64,000 nucleotides of DNA from JAKFEW01 sp036675505 (GCA_036675505.1 JAKFEW010000061.1:62001-126000), one strand, 5' to 3'; shown: positions 1-9,279, counted from the stretch's first letter. Notes: generated by a model from the sequence alone, not told the origin. Program-made: numbers and translations.

Positions 1-2
1 TG

Positions 3-986
3 GTGGTCGAGGACGACCGAGGCGAGCTGGTCGGCTCGGTCATCTTCCTCGTCGACGCCGCCCAGCGGCACGCCAAGGTCTTCGCGGCCGCGACGGACCC
101 GACATGGCGTCGGGCCGGGCTCGCCGAGGCGACGATCAAGGCCGGCATCGACCGCCTGATGCACCAGGCGCCACGCATCTGCGACGTCATCTACGCCACC
201 ACCCGCACGCGCACGATGGGACCGGACGCGCTGTTGGTCAAGCTCGGCTTCATCAGCCTGGGCATCTTCCCGAACGTCCACCGCACCACCGCCATGGAGA
301 CCCACGGCCTCAAGGCGCTGTTCCATCCGGAGGCCTTCGTCGGCCGGCGCAAGCTGCCGCGCCTGATCCCCGAGGTCGTGGGCTTCTACGACATCGTGCG
401 GCGTAGCTACGGGCTCGAGCCGGCCGAGATCGTGCCGATCGCCGACCGCCTGCGCCTGCGCGTCGAGCGCGGCGAGCTCGTGGCGGAGGCCTTCGCGCGC
501 TGCCGGGCCAATGGCGAGCTGCTGCTCGACTTCTTCCCGTTCCATCCGCCCACGCACCTCTTCATGGCGGATCACGGCCAGGTGAAGGCCTTCGTGAACC
601 ATGAAGGCAAGGACGGCCACGGCGTGCTGGTCGGCCTGCAGGTCGACCGCGCCGAGGTCCAGCACCTCGAGCACGTGCTCGAGATGGTCTTCGAGACCGG
701 CCGCACGGTGGGCATCGACTACATGGAGCTGCTGGTCAGCGCCTTCGAGCCCACGCACCAGCGGGCCGCGCTCTCGGCGAAGTTCCTGCCCTGCGCGTAC
801 TTTCCGGCGATGGAGCAGGGCGTAGATGGGCGCGAAGACTTCCTGGTCTTCGCGCGCTCGACGCTGCCGCTCGACTTCTCTAACGTGTTGCTCACGCCAC
901 GCGACCGCAAGTTCCTCGACGCTTACCTCATGAACACGGAGTTCCGGAACCTGGTCGTGCAGATGCAGGATCAAGGCGCGCAATGA
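3..986 (+). CDS. GNAT-like N-acetyltransferase, 5' end cut by window edge
   Basis: The frame is open from the first bases of the window, so the true start is probably upstream. The visible 327 residues begin inside a GNAT fold: a beta strand (GSVIFLVD), then AATDPTWRRAGLAEATI, which resembles motif A (acetyl-CoA pyrophosphate loop, R-x-x-G-x-A type). The first 40-50 residues of a normal GNAT domain are missing. Residues of about 110-327 form a second region I cannot assign with confidence; it may be a second, diverged GNAT-like lobe. The stop overlaps the next start as ATGA (983-986), so the ligase downstream is probably translationally coupled. A role in acyl transfer alongside that ligase is inference. 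Confidence 0.6.
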   Translation: MVEDDRGELVGSVIFLVDAAQRHAKVFAAATDPTWRRAGLAEATIKAGIDRLMHQAPRICDVIYATTRTRTMGPDALLVKLGFISLGIFPNVHRTTAMETHGLKALFHPEAFVGRRKLPRLIPEVVGFYDIVRRSYGLEPAEIVPIADRLRLRVERGELVAEAFARCRANGELLLDFFPFHPPTHLFMADHGQVKAFVNHEGKDGHGVLVGLQVDRAEVQHLEHVLEMVFETGRTVGIDYMELLVSAFEPTHQRAALSAKFLPCAYFPAMEQGVDGREDFLVFARSTLPLDFSNVLLTPRDRKFLDAYLMNTEFRNLVVQMQDQGAQ

Positions 987-2305
987 CGGCCCCGACGGTC
1001 GCCCGCGACGCGATCGAGGCGGCGGACGCCGAGGTGCTCGGCGCGCTGGTCGACGCGAAGCTGCGCGCGTTGTGCGCGGCCGCGCGCGCGGGCTCGCCGT
1101 TTCATCGCGAACGGCTCGCCGGCGTGAATGTCGCGGGGCGCGCGGATCTCGTGCGCGTGCCGATCCTGACGAAAGACGACTGGGTCGCGGCGAGCCCGCC
1201 GCGCTCAGACGCGGCGCTCACCCAGCCGCTGGGCGGCGCCTACGTGTTCCGAAGCGGCGGTAGCACGGGCGAGCCGAAGTTCTCGATTTACGCGGCGGCG
1301 GAGTTCGCGGCGAGCATGGCATATTTTCGGCGCACTTACGTGTCGGCTGGCTTGCGGCCCGGCGATCGCGTCGCGAACCTGTTCGCGGCGGGCGGCCTCT
1401 ACGCGTCGTTCGTGTTCGTGAACCGGTTGCTCGAGGAGCTCGGCTGCCTGAACTTTCCCTACACGGCGGCGGCCCCGGCGGACGTGGTGGCCGACGGCGC
1501 CGCGCGCTTCGGCATCGACACGCTGCTGGGCTTCCCCTCCTTGCTACTGCAGGTCGCGCCGGCCCTCGCCGCGCGGGGCGTGCGGATCCGCAAGGTCTTT
1601 TACGCCGGCGAGCACCTGCATGCCGAGGACCGCGCGGCGCTCATCGCGCAGCTCGGTTGCGAGATCGTGGCTTCGGCGGGTTACGGGGCCGTCGATTCCG
1701 GCCTGATGGGTTACCAGTGCGAGGCGATGACCGGCGGCGAGCATCACGTGCTCGCCGATCATGCCTGGCTCGAGGTGGTACACCCCGAGACGCTCGCGCC
1801 GGTGCCGGAGGGCGACGAGGGGCTGCTGGTCGTCACGAACCTGGACCGCCTGCTGCACCCGGTGATCCGCTACCGCGTGGGCGACCTGGCGCGCCTGGTG
1901 CCCGGCCCCTGTCCGTGTGGCCGCACCACGCCGCGCTTCGAGCTGCTGGGCCGCGGTGACGACGCGCTGCGGCTGGGCTACGCCACGGTCACGCGCGCCG
2001 AAGTGCTCGCGGCTTTCGCGGGCTCGCCCGGCCTCACCAGCGCCGTTCAGCTCGTGAAGCGGCGCGAGGACGGTCGTGAGGCGCTGCTCGTGCGCGTCGA
2101 GGTGCCGGCGCAGGCCGACGCCGAAGGCCTCGCGGCGCGGCTCACGGCGCGCCTGCTCGACGCCAAGCCGGACCTCGCGAAGATGGCGGCCGCCGGCAAC
2201 CTGGCCTGGCCGAGGGTCGAGGTGCTGGCGCCCGGCGCGATCCCGCGGGTGGCCGTGACGGGCAAGTTCCGCGGCACGATCGACGAGACGCTGGGCGCTA
2301 CTTGA
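983..2305 (+). CDS. PaaK-like AMP-forming acyl/aryl-CoA ligase (adenylation enzyme)
   Basis: This 440-residue protein belongs to the phenylacetate-CoA ligase (PaaK, COG1541) branch of adenylating enzymes, which activate a carboxylate with ATP. The phosphate-binding loop RSGGSTGEPK is near residues 90-99, the YGAVDSG stretch resembles the A5 region, and the RYRVGDL segment followed by a CPCGR motif and FELLGR is typical of the family. Length matches PaaK (about 430-440). It is strongly similar to the C-terminal half of the protein at 6625-9279, so the two are paralogues. The ATG start overlaps the previous stop. The substrate cannot be read from the sequence. The last 8 bases overlap the 3' end of a convergent gene. 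Confidence 0.85.
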   Translation: MTAPTVARDAIEAADAEVLGALVDAKLRALCAAARAGSPFHRERLAGVNVAGRADLVRVPILTKDDWVAASPPRSDAALTQPLGGAYVFRSGGSTGEPKFSIYAAAEFAASMAYFRRTYVSAGLRPGDRVANLFAAGGLYASFVFVNRLLEELGCLNFPYTAAAPADVVADGAARFGIDTLLGFPSLLLQVAPALAARGVRIRKVFYAGEHLHAEDRAALIAQLGCEIVASAGYGAVDSGLMGYQCEAMTGGEHHVLADHAWLEVVHPETLAPVPEGDEGLLVVTNLDRLLHPVIRYRVGDLARLVPGPCPCGRTTPRFELLGRGDDALRLGYATVTRAEVLAAFAGSPGLTSAVQLVKRREDGREALLVRVEVPAQADAEGLAARLTARLLDAKPDLAKMAAAGNLAWPRVEVLAPGAIPRVAVTGKFRGTIDETLGAT

Positions 2306-2639
2306 CCGTCACGCGGTAGGTGTGGACCTGCGCGTCGCTGGTCCAGACGAGGACGTTCGTGACGCCGGGGGCGATCGCCCGCAGGCCGATGGTCGGTGTG
2401 GCCTTCGAGAAGCGGGCGACTTCCACGATCGCCGGATCGCCGCTCACGGCCTTGACGATCTTCTTCGGCTGCGTGATGGCCGAGTTTTGCCCCCGGCCGA
2501 GCGTGAGCTTGTAGATCGGCCTGGGGGAGGTGAAGCCGTAGGGGCGTGCGATGGTGCGCTTCGTGGGCCTGGCGTCGGTGGTCGCGAAGGCCGGGGCTGC
2601 GAAGAGCAGCAGGCCGAGGCCGAGGATCGTGAAGCGCAA
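2298..2639 (-). CDS. Small secreted protein with pilus/secretin N-terminal-like domain
   Basis: A 113-residue exported protein. I chose the TTG start at 2639 because it follows a GGGAGG SD and is directly followed by a clean signal peptide (MRFTILGLGLLLFAAPAFA). The mature part (LTLGRGQNSAITQPKKIVKAVSGD, then ...IAPGVTNVLVW... HTYRVTV, written here in pieces) has the spacing of the beta domain found at the N-terminus of CpaC/RcpA secretins and BON-like pilus proteins (Pfam T2SS-T3SS_pil_N type). No secretin pore domain is attached, so it stands alone. It is the last gene of a leftward set with the GNAT and SRPBCC genes, 14 bases after the GNAT stop. Confidence 0.7.
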   Translation of the reverse strand: MRFTILGLGLLLFAAPAFATTDARPTKRTIARPYGFTSPRPIYKLTLGRGQNSAITQPKKIVKAVSGDPAIVEVARFSKATPTIGLRAIAPGVTNVLVWTSDAQVHTYRVTVK

Positions 2640-2653
2640 AGGAGCCTCCCGGG

Positions 2654-3229
2654 CTAAATCGACTTGCGGACCCGGGCCTTGCCGCCCGCCGGGTTGCCCA
2701 CGATCGCGAAGCCCTTGCCCGCGAACAGGGACCGCGTGCCGGTCCAGGCGAAGGCCGCGGGCAGCGGCTTGCCGTCGGCGGGCGGCTTCGCGGGGTAGCC
2801 CTCGGCGATCGTGCCGCCGTGGGCCTTGATGGCCGCGGTCGCGGCGTCGAGCATGGCGCCCGCCACGCCCTGGCCGCGGTGGCCGGCCTTCACGAAGAAG
2901 CAGGGCAAGGACCATACGGCGTCCGCGTCGTCGCAGGCCAGGCTCGGGGCGCGGTCCAGCTTGGCGAAGTCGCGCCGCGGGCCGAAGGCGGCCCAGCCGA
3001 CCGGCTGGTCGTCGACGTAGGCCAGGATCGCGTGGGCGCGGCCGGTCTTCACCTGGTGCTCCAGGCGCCGACGGGCCTCGTCGCCCTTGACGGCGTCCCA
3101 CTTCTCGCCCTTGTCGATGCGCCAGGACTGGCACCAACAGCCCCCGCAGGCACCCTTCGCGCCGAACAGGGCCACCACGTCGTCCCAGAGTTCCGGTGTC
3201 AGCTCTCGCGTCGCGACCCGTTCCGCCAT
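2654..3229 (-). CDS. GNAT family N-acetyltransferase
   Basis: A complete 191-residue single-domain GNAT protein. Motif A reads FFVKAGHRGQGVAGAML (around residues 113-129), with the R-G-Q-G-V-A pyrophosphate-binding loop expected for acetyl-CoA binding. The N-terminus carries a cysteine-rich stretch (ACGGCWC) seen in several GNAT subgroups. The ATG at 3229 has an AGGAGG SD that overlaps the stop codon of the upstream SRPBCC gene (TAGGAGG), so the two are co-translated. The acceptor substrate is unknown. Confidence 0.8.
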   Translation of the reverse strand: MAERVATRELTPELWDDVVALFGAKGACGGCWCQSWRIDKGEKWDAVKGDEARRRLEHQVKTGRAHAILAYVDDQPVGWAAFGPRRDFAKLDRAPSLACDDADAVWSLPCFFVKAGHRGQGVAGAMLDAATAAIKAHGGTIAEGYPAKPPADGKPLPAAFAWTGTRSLFAGKGFAIVGNPAGGKARVRKSI

Positions 3230-3238
3230 GCGGTCCTC

Positions 3239-4087
3239 CTAGATGGTCGTCTTCGCGACCAGGTATCGCCCCAGATCCCCGAGCAGCACGTCCCAGCCCC
3301 GGTCGGTCTCATCGTAGAGCGCGTTCCAGCTCGCGTCCATGCTCCAGCCGGCGTGGATGACGTCGACGTACACGCCTTCTTCCTCGTCCGTCAGCTGGAT
3401 CTCGACCTCGGCGGGCGCGAGCGGCAGGCGGTACCAGCTCCAGAAGAGCCGGATGCGCCGGCCGGCCTCGAGCGCGATCACGCGCCCGGCGGCGGGCCCC
3501 GGCATGGCCGGCGCGTCGAGGCGCCAGGCGCCGCCGCGGCGAGCGTCGAAGCTCGCGGCCGGCGCGCACCAGGCTGCGAGCTCGCTCTCGGTCGTGAGCA
3601 GCCTGTACGCGTCCGCCGCGGTGCCAGGCAGGCGGATTTCCTTGCGAATGGTGCGCGTCGGCGCCACCGGCCAGAGCTCGGGCAGCCGCGACAGGACGTC
3701 GTCCCAGCCGTCGGCGATGTGGGCGATCGCGTTGTCCCAGGCCAGGCCGTCGCCGAAGCCCTCCTCGGTGAACACGAGGCGGGTGCCCGTGCCCTCCGGG
3801 GTCAGCACGAAGGTGGCGCGGGTGTCTTGCCCGGGGACGGTCGAGTCCCAGTCGAACGAAAGGCGGCTGGACGGTTTCGACTCCCGCAGGCGCAGCGTGA
3901 TCGACTCGACCTTGGCCGGCCGATCCCACTCCAGGCGAAAGCCGGCGGGGGTGGCCTCCGCGCGGTGGGCGAACCAGCGCACCAGGCCTTCGGGCGTGGC
4001 GATCGCGCGCCAAACCTCTTCCACGGGCGCGCCCAGCGAGAGGCTGCGAGCGAGCCCCCGCGTCCCGGCGACGTAAACGTTGGACAT
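3239..4087 (-). CDS. Tandem SRPBCC (AHSA1-like) domain protein
   Basis: A 282-residue protein made of two START/SRPBCC domains of the activator-of-Hsp90-ATPase type. Domain 1 (about residues 8-135) starts SLGAPVEEVWRAIATPEGL and domain 2 (about 145-280) starts RLPGTAADAYRLLTTESEL, each giving the signature beta strand plus helix of a hydrophobic-ligand-binding helix-grip fold. Start chosen at 4087 (MSNVYVAG) because GGAGG lies 7 bases upstream; an in-frame ATG further upstream lacks an SD. First gene of a leftward three-gene set. Such proteins are often stress-linked or ligand-binding; no specific ligand can be named. Confidence 0.8.
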   Translation of the reverse strand: MSNVYVAGTRGLARSLSLGAPVEEVWRAIATPEGLVRWFAHRAEATPAGFRLEWDRPAKVESITLRLRESKPSSRLSFDWDSTVPGQDTRATFVLTPEGTGTRLVFTEEGFGDGLAWDNAIAHIADGWDDVLSRLPELWPVAPTRTIRKEIRLPGTAADAYRLLTTESELAAWCAPAASFDARRGGAWRLDAPAMPGPAAGRVIALEAGRRIRLFWSWYRLPLAPAEVEIQLTDEEEGVYVDVIHAGWSMDASWNALYDETDRGWDVLLGDLGRYLVAKTTI

Positions 4088-4240
4088 CGTGTGCCTCCAG
4101 GCTTCCGATGGGCTGCCGACGACCAATCGTCGCGCGATCGACGCCGAGCGTCAAGGCGTCAGCCGAACCGCCGAACCTCGTCGTGCACGAAGACGAAGGC
4201 GCACGGGCCGGCGATCGCTACGATGACACCGGAGGCGCTT

Positions 4241-5404
4241 ATGACGATTATGGAATGCGCGTTTTGGGGCGGGGCGGCCATCGTCGCCTACGCCTACGTG
4301 GGCTACCCCTTGGTCGCCTGGGTGCTCGCGACGTTGGCGCCCAGGCCGCCGCGGCAGGGGCCTGGCCTGCCGAGCGTGACGCTGCTGATCGCGGCGCACA
4401 ACGAGGAGTCCGTGATTGGGGCGAGGCTCGAGAATGCCCTCGCGCTCGACTACCCGACCGAAAAGCTCGACATCGTCGTCGTGGCCGACGGCTGCACCGA
4501 TCGCACGGCGGCGATCGCCAATGAGTACGCCGATCGTGGCGTGCGGGTGTTCCAGCAGATCCCGCGCCAGGGCAAGATCGCGGCGCTCAACATGGGCATG
4601 CCGATCGCGCACGGCGAGATCATCGTCGGCACCGACGCCAACGCGATGTACCGCCCCGACGCGATGCGCAAGCTCGTACGCTGGTTCGCCGACCCCGAGG
4701 TCGGCCTGGTGGCCGGCGAAAAGCGCATCCATGGGCACGGCACGGCGGCGCAGGGCGAGGGCTTCTACTGGCGGTACGAGCACTGGCTCAAGCGCCAGGA
4801 CACGCGCTTCGGCTCGGTCATGGGCGCCACCGGCGAGATCTTCGCGATCCGCAAGGAGCTCTGGCACGCGCTGCCCGGCGACACGGTCATCGAGGACTTC
4901 GTGATCGCGATGGGCGTGGTGCAGGCCGGCAAGCGCGCGGTCTTCGATCCACAGGCCATCTCGGAGGAAGAGGCGTCGCCCTCGATCGAGGAGGAGTTCA
5001 AGCGCAAGACGCGCATCGCGGCTGGCGGCTGGCAGGCCGTCTGGCGCCTACGCGACCTGCTCTCACCGGCATATGGCCTCGCGGCGTTCCAGTATTGCTC
5101 CCACCGCGTGTTGCGCTGGGTGGTCGTACCGCCGCTGCTGCCGGTCCTCTTCGTGTTGAACGCCGTGTTGTCGGTGGGATCTTCGTTCTGGGGCGCGATC
5201 TTCTCCTACCAGCTCGCGCTGTATTGCCTCGCGGCCCTGGGGTGGTCGATGCGCAGCCGCGGCGAGTCTTCACGCTTCGTGGTGGTGCCGTTCTACTTCG
5301 CCTACCTGAACGCCGCGGCGCTGGTGGGGGCCTGGCGCTTCATCACGAAGTCCCAGCCGGTCACCTGGGAGAAGGTCCGGCGGGCGGCGGTGCATCAGGG
5401 TTGA
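4241..5404 (+). CDS. Membrane-bound GT2 family glycosyltransferase
   Basis: A 387-residue processive-type GT-A glycosyltransferase. An N-terminal membrane segment (WGGAAIVAYAYVGYPLVAWVLA) is followed by the GT2 core: SVTLLIAAHNEESVI, VVVADGCTDRT, the nucleotide-sugar site GTDANAMY near residue 130, the catalytic ED in VIEDFVIA, and KTRIAAGGWQ, a variant of the Q/RxxRW motif. Three hydrophobic segments close the protein. It resembles poly-N-acetylglucosamine/hyaluronan-synthase relatives, so it probably extends a surface polysaccharide or glycolipid. The ATG at 4241 has GGAGG 5 bases upstream; an in-frame ATG at 4223 is the alternative. It precedes the LuxE-like gene by 71 bases. Confidence 0.85.
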   Translation: MTIMECAFWGGAAIVAYAYVGYPLVAWVLATLAPRPPRQGPGLPSVTLLIAAHNEESVIGARLENALALDYPTEKLDIVVVADGCTDRTAAIANEYADRGVRVFQQIPRQGKIAALNMGMPIAHGEIIVGTDANAMYRPDAMRKLVRWFADPEVGLVAGEKRIHGHGTAAQGEGFYWRYEHWLKRQDTRFGSVMGATGEIFAIRKELWHALPGDTVIEDFVIAMGVVQAGKRAVFDPQAISEEEASPSIEEEFKRKTRIAAGGWQAVWRLRDLLSPAYGLAAFQYCSHRVLRWVVVPPLLPVLFVLNAVLSVGSSFWGAIFSYQLALYCLAALGWSMRSRGESSRFVVVPFYFAYLNAAALVGAWRFITKSQPVTWEKVRRAAVHQG

Positions 5405-5475
5405 GGCGTCGCCGCGAGCCCACCTGGTAGGTCGGCACGCTCGAACGGTATAAAGGGCCTGAGAGGACCCTCCCC

Positions 5476-6612
5476 ATGACCGCCGCCGTCGCCTCGCCCG
5501 CCCTCGCCCGCCTGATGGGCGCGCCCGATGTCTACGAAATCGACGCCGAGAAGGACGCGGGCTTCGTCGAGGCGATGCGCGACGCGGTGGCCTGGCACCG
5601 CGCGGCGAGCCCCTTCTACGCCGCGCTCTGCGCCCACCATGGCTTCACCGAGGCCGACCTGCTGACGAACGCCGAACTGCCCCGCGTGCCGTGGATCTTC
5701 GTGAACACCCTCAAGCGCCACGAGCTGCTCTCGATCGACCGCGCGGACGTCGTGCTCAACCTCACGAGCAGCGGCACCACCGGCCAGAAGAGCCAGATCT
5801 TCTTCGACCAGGGCTCGCTCGATCGCGGCCTCGCCACCGTCGACGCCTGCTTCGGCGCCAACGGCCTGGTGGACCGGGACCTGGCGGTGAATTACCTGAT
5901 CTTCGCCCATGACCCCGCCCACGCGGCGACCCGCGGCACCTCGTACACCGACCACTACCTGACGGGCTTCACCGCCCGGCGCGCCATGTATTACGCGCTC
6001 AAGTGGGATGAGGCGGTCGGGGATTGGGCCTTCCGCGTCGAGGAGGTCAATGCGACGCTCGAGGCCTTCGCGGCCAGCGGCGCGCCGCTGCGCATCATCG
6101 GCTTCCCGGCCTTCCTGCACCGCCTGGTGGCCTGGCGCCGCGAGCGCGGGCTGCCGGTGCTGACCTTCCCGGAAGGCTCCTGGGTGCTGACCGGCGGCGG
6201 CTGGAAGAAAGACGAGCGCGAGTCGATCCCCAAGCCGGCCTTCCGCGCCGAGGTGGCTGCGGCGCTCGGCATCCGCGAGGAAAACCAGCGCGATGGCTAC
6301 GGCCTCGTCGAGCACGGCGTGCCGTACCTGGAATGCAGCCGCCACCGTTTCCATGTGCCGCATTTCGCGCGCGCCGTGGCGCGCGACGTCGAGACGCTCG
6401 AGCCCCTGCCGGACGGCCAGACCGGCTTCCTCGATCTCCTGACGCCTTACCTGCTCTCGATGCCCGCGATTTCGCTGCTCACGAGCGACCTCGCCGCCGT
6501 GCACCGCCATTGCCCCTGCGGCCGCACGACGGCGACGATCGAGATCCTGGGCCGGCTCGGCACCCGCAAGAACAAGGGCTGCGCGATCGCCGCCGCCCAG
6601 CTCCTCAAGTAG
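5476..6612 (+). CDS. LuxE-type acyl-protein synthetase
   Basis: A 378-residue member of the LuxE/acyl-protein synthetase family (Pfam LuxE). In luminous bacteria LuxE activates a fatty acid with ATP and hands it to the LuxC reductase. The adenylating loop is TSSGTTGQKS (near residue 98), followed by family-like segments NYLIFAHDP, GFPAFLHRL and LTGGGWKK, and a C-terminal HCPCGRTTATIEILGR. Length matches LuxE (about 370). The start has AGAGGA upstream. The LuxC-like gene begins 13 bases after its stop, which supports the classic LuxE-LuxC partnership. No luxAB-like luciferase is in the window, so the aldehyde or acyl product serves another purpose. Confidence 0.88.
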   Translation: MTAAVASPALARLMGAPDVYEIDAEKDAGFVEAMRDAVAWHRAASPFYAALCAHHGFTEADLLTNAELPRVPWIFVNTLKRHELLSIDRADVVLNLTSSGTTGQKSQIFFDQGSLDRGLATVDACFGANGLVDRDLAVNYLIFAHDPAHAATRGTSYTDHYLTGFTARRAMYYALKWDEAVGDWAFRVEEVNATLEAFAASGAPLRIIGFPAFLHRLVAWRRERGLPVLTFPEGSWVLTGGGWKKDERESIPKPAFRAEVAAALGIREENQRDGYGLVEHGVPYLECSRHRFHVPHFARAVARDVETLEPLPDGQTGFLDLLTPYLLSMPAISLLTSDLAAVHRHCPCGRTTATIEILGRLGTRKNKGCAIAAAQLLK

Positions 6613-6624
6613 AAAGCCGGCTGC

Positions 6625-9279
6625 ATGTCGCGTGTCCACCATGTCTTCGGCCGCCGCGTCACGGGGGACCTCACCCCGACCCAGATCGCGGCGATCATCG
6701 CCGACGGTCGCGCCCGGGTGGCCGGCCTGGCCGAGGTGCCGGTCGCGCATGTGCTGCTCGTGCTCGAGCGGCTCGGTCGGGCCTTTGCGGCGGGCACCGA
6801 GCTCCACCGCGAGCTGCTCGACCGCTTGCCCGGCGAAATCGGCTTCTCGCGGGAGATGGTCCAGCTCGAGCTCGCGGGCCTCGCGATGGCGCTCTCGCGG
6901 CCCTTCCTCGAGGGCAAGCTGACCGCGGAGCTCGGGCGGCTCGACGCCGTGGACGGCTGGCACCGCCGGAAGGGCTGCCCGCTCTTTCAGCGCGCCGTGC
7001 CGCGCGGCCTCTTGCTGCATGTCGCGAGCGGCAACGTGTCCACCACCGGCGTGCTCTCGGTGGTCGAGGGCATCCTGACGCGCAACGTGAACGTGCTCAA
7101 GGCCGCGAGCGCCGCCACCACGTTGCCGGCGCGCTTCGCGGAGGCGCTCGCCGAGGCCGACCCGAACGGGCCGATCGCGGGTTCGCTGGCGGTGCTGATC
7201 TGGTCCGGCGAGCGCGAGCCGCTGCATGAGCCGTTCCTCGCTGAGGCCGACGCCATCGTCGTGTGGGGCGGCGAGGAGGTGGTCGCGGCCTACAGGCAGG
7301 GGCTCGGCCCGCAGGGCCGGCTGATCGCCTACGGGCCCAAGGTGTCGGCCAGCTTCTATGGCGCCGAGGCGCTGACGGAGGCGGCCGTGGCCCACGCCGC
7401 GCGGGCCGCCGCGCGGGACGTGGGCCTGTGGGACCAGAACGCGTGCTCGAGCGCCCAGACCATCTACCTTGAGGACCCGGTCGGCGACGCCGCGCCGCGC
7501 TTCGTTCAGGCGCTCGCGGGCGCCCTCGACGAGCTGGCGGTGGCGCTGCCGATGGGCACGCTCGACCTCCACGAGCGCGCCGAAATCACCAAGGAGCGCG
7601 AGCTCGCGCTCGCCGATCAGCTGCTCGGCCAGGCCACCCTGGTGGTGCCCAGCGATCCCAAGCTGCGCCAGGCCTGGACCATCGTGGCCGAGGCCGACAC
7701 CGCCTTCAAGCTTTCGCCGCTCTTCCGCACGGTGACGGTCAAATCGGTGCCGCGGCTCGAAGACGCCGTGGCGGCGCTCGCGCCCTGGCGCGCCTACTTC
7801 CAGACGGCGGGCCTGGCCGTGGCGCCAGCCCGCGCGGGCGAGCTCGCCGATGCGTTGGTGGCCGCCGGCGCGCACCGCGTCACGCGCACCAGCGAGATGA
7901 GCGGCGGCGCGCCAGGCGAGCCGCATGACGGCGTCTACGGCCTGGGCGAGCTGGTGCGCTGGGCTTCGCTCGACGTGCCGGGCGCACCTGAGATCTTCGA
8001 CGGCGAGACCTTCGTGTCGCGCGCGCGCGCCGACGCGCGATCACTCGCCAAGCGCCGGCTGCTCGTCGAGTCGCGCCTGCCGCTCGCCGCCTATTACCGC
8101 GAGCGGCTCGCGGGCGTGCGCGTGCGCGATGAGGCCGACTGGCTCGCGCTGCCGTTGCTCACGCGCGACGCGCTCAAAGCCCAGACCCCGCCCACCAGCA
8201 CCGGCCTGATCACCTGCCCGCCCGCACCGCCGGAAGGTGGCCACTGGCTGCGCAGCGGCGGCACGAGCGGTGATCCCAAGCTTTCGATCTTCGGCTTCGA
8301 GGACTACGAGGAGGACATGGCGCGTGCTGCGCGCGGCGCCTGGGCCGCCGGCCTGCGCCCGGGCGACAAGGTCGCGAACCTGTTCTTCGCGGGCGACCTC
8401 TACGGCTCGTTCCTCAGCCTCAACCGCGTGCTCGAGCTGGTGGGTGCGAACTCCTTCCCTTTCACGAACAACGCCCCCGTCGAGAGCGTGATCACCTGCC
8501 TGCGCGAGTTCGGCATCGGGACGGTCATGGGGCTTTCCACCTGGGTCCAGGGCGTGCTCGCCGAGGCGGCCCGCGATCCGCGCGGCATCGCCGTCCACAC
8601 GATCTTCTACACCGGCGAGCCGTTCCACGATAAGGAGCGCGTCTGGCTGCGCGAGCGCCTGGGCGTCGAGCGGGTCGCCTCGATCGGCTATGGCGCGGTG
8701 GACGCGGGGCCGATGGGCTACGCGTGCACCTATTGCCAGGGCGGCGTCCACCACGTGCACGACGATCACGTGTACCTGGAGGTGCTGGACCCGGATACGG
8801 GCGCGCCCTGCACCGGCGGCGAGGTCGGCGAGCTGGTGGTCACCAGCCTCAATCGGCGCGTGATGCCGCTCCTGCGCTATCGCATCGGCGATCTGGGCCG
8901 CTGGATCGCGGGCGCGTGCCCGTGCGGCGTGACCAGCCCGCGCTTCGAGCTGCTCGGCCGCATCGAGGATCGCGTGGCGCTGGGCCGCTGGCGCATCGAC
9001 TACGGCGATGTGGTGGCGGTGGTCGCGGGCTTCCCCGAGCTCGCGGCGAGCCCGCAGCTGGTGCTCACCGAGCCGCCGGGGCTCGGCGTGCGCGTCGAGG
9101 CGGCCGCGGGCGACCCGGTGGGCCTGGCCCGCGAGCTGCGCGAGCACCTCGTGGTTGCGTTGCCGGGGCTCGATGGCCTGCCGCTGAGCGTCGAGGTGTT
9201 GGCGCCGGGTGGGCTCGAGCGCGTCGGCCGCACAGGCAAGGTGGTGCGGATCGTCGATCGCCGCGGGGCGCCGCCATGA
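6625..9279 (+). CDS. Fusion protein: LuxC-type acyl-CoA reductase + PaaK-like ligase
   Basis: An 884-residue two-domain protein. Residues of about 1-460 match LuxC-type acyl-CoA/acyl-enzyme reductases: LLHVASGNVS is the cofactor-region motif and C274 in DQNACSSAQ sits where the catalytic cysteine of LuxC lies. Residues of about 465-884 are a full PaaK-like adenylating domain with RSGGTSGDPK near residue 543, GYGAVDAGPMGY and CPCGVTSPRFELLGR, closely resembling the protein at 983-2305. LuxC proteins are normally about 480 residues with no ligase attached. The fusion implies that activation and NADPH-dependent reduction of a carboxylate are linked. It follows the LuxE-like gene and overlaps the MFS gene as ATGA. 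Confidence 0.88.
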   Translation: MSRVHHVFGRRVTGDLTPTQIAAIIADGRARVAGLAEVPVAHVLLVLERLGRAFAAGTELHRELLDRLPGEIGFSREMVQLELAGLAMALSRPFLEGKLTAELGRLDAVDGWHRRKGCPLFQRAVPRGLLLHVASGNVSTTGVLSVVEGILTRNVNVLKAASAATTLPARFAEALAEADPNGPIAGSLAVLIWSGEREPLHEPFLAEADAIVVWGGEEVVAAYRQGLGPQGRLIAYGPKVSASFYGAEALTEAAVAHAARAAARDVGLWDQNACSSAQTIYLEDPVGDAAPRFVQALAGALDELAVALPMGTLDLHERAEITKERELALADQLLGQATLVVPSDPKLRQAWTIVAEADTAFKLSPLFRTVTVKSVPRLEDAVAALAPWRAYFQTAGLAVAPARAGELADALVAAGAHRVTRTSEMSGGAPGEPHDGVYGLGELVRWASLDVPGAPEIFDGETFVSRARADARSLAKRRLLVESRLPLAAYYRERLAGVRVRDEADWLALPLLTRDALKAQTPPTSTGLITCPPAPPEGGHWLRSGGTSGDPKLSIFGFEDYEEDMARAARGAWAAGLRPGDKVANLFFAGDLYGSFLSLNRVLELVGANSFPFTNNAPVESVITCLREFGIGTVMGLSTWVQGVLAEAARDPRGIAVHTIFYTGEPFHDKERVWLRERLGVERVASIGYGAVDAGPMGYACTYCQGGVHHVHDDHVYLEVLDPDTGAPCTGGEVGELVVTSLNRRVMPLLRYRIGDLGRWIAGACPCGVTSPRFELLGRIEDRVALGRWRIDYGDVVAVVAGFPELAASPQLVLTEPPGLGVRVEAAAGDPVGLARELREHLVVALPGLDGLPLSVEVLAPGGLERVGRTGKVVRIVDRRGAPP

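Noticed and set aside
2819..4240. A much longer upstream extension of the glycosyltransferase frame
   Set aside because: It runs antisense through the GNAT and SRPBCC genes; the SD and the membrane segment start at 4241.
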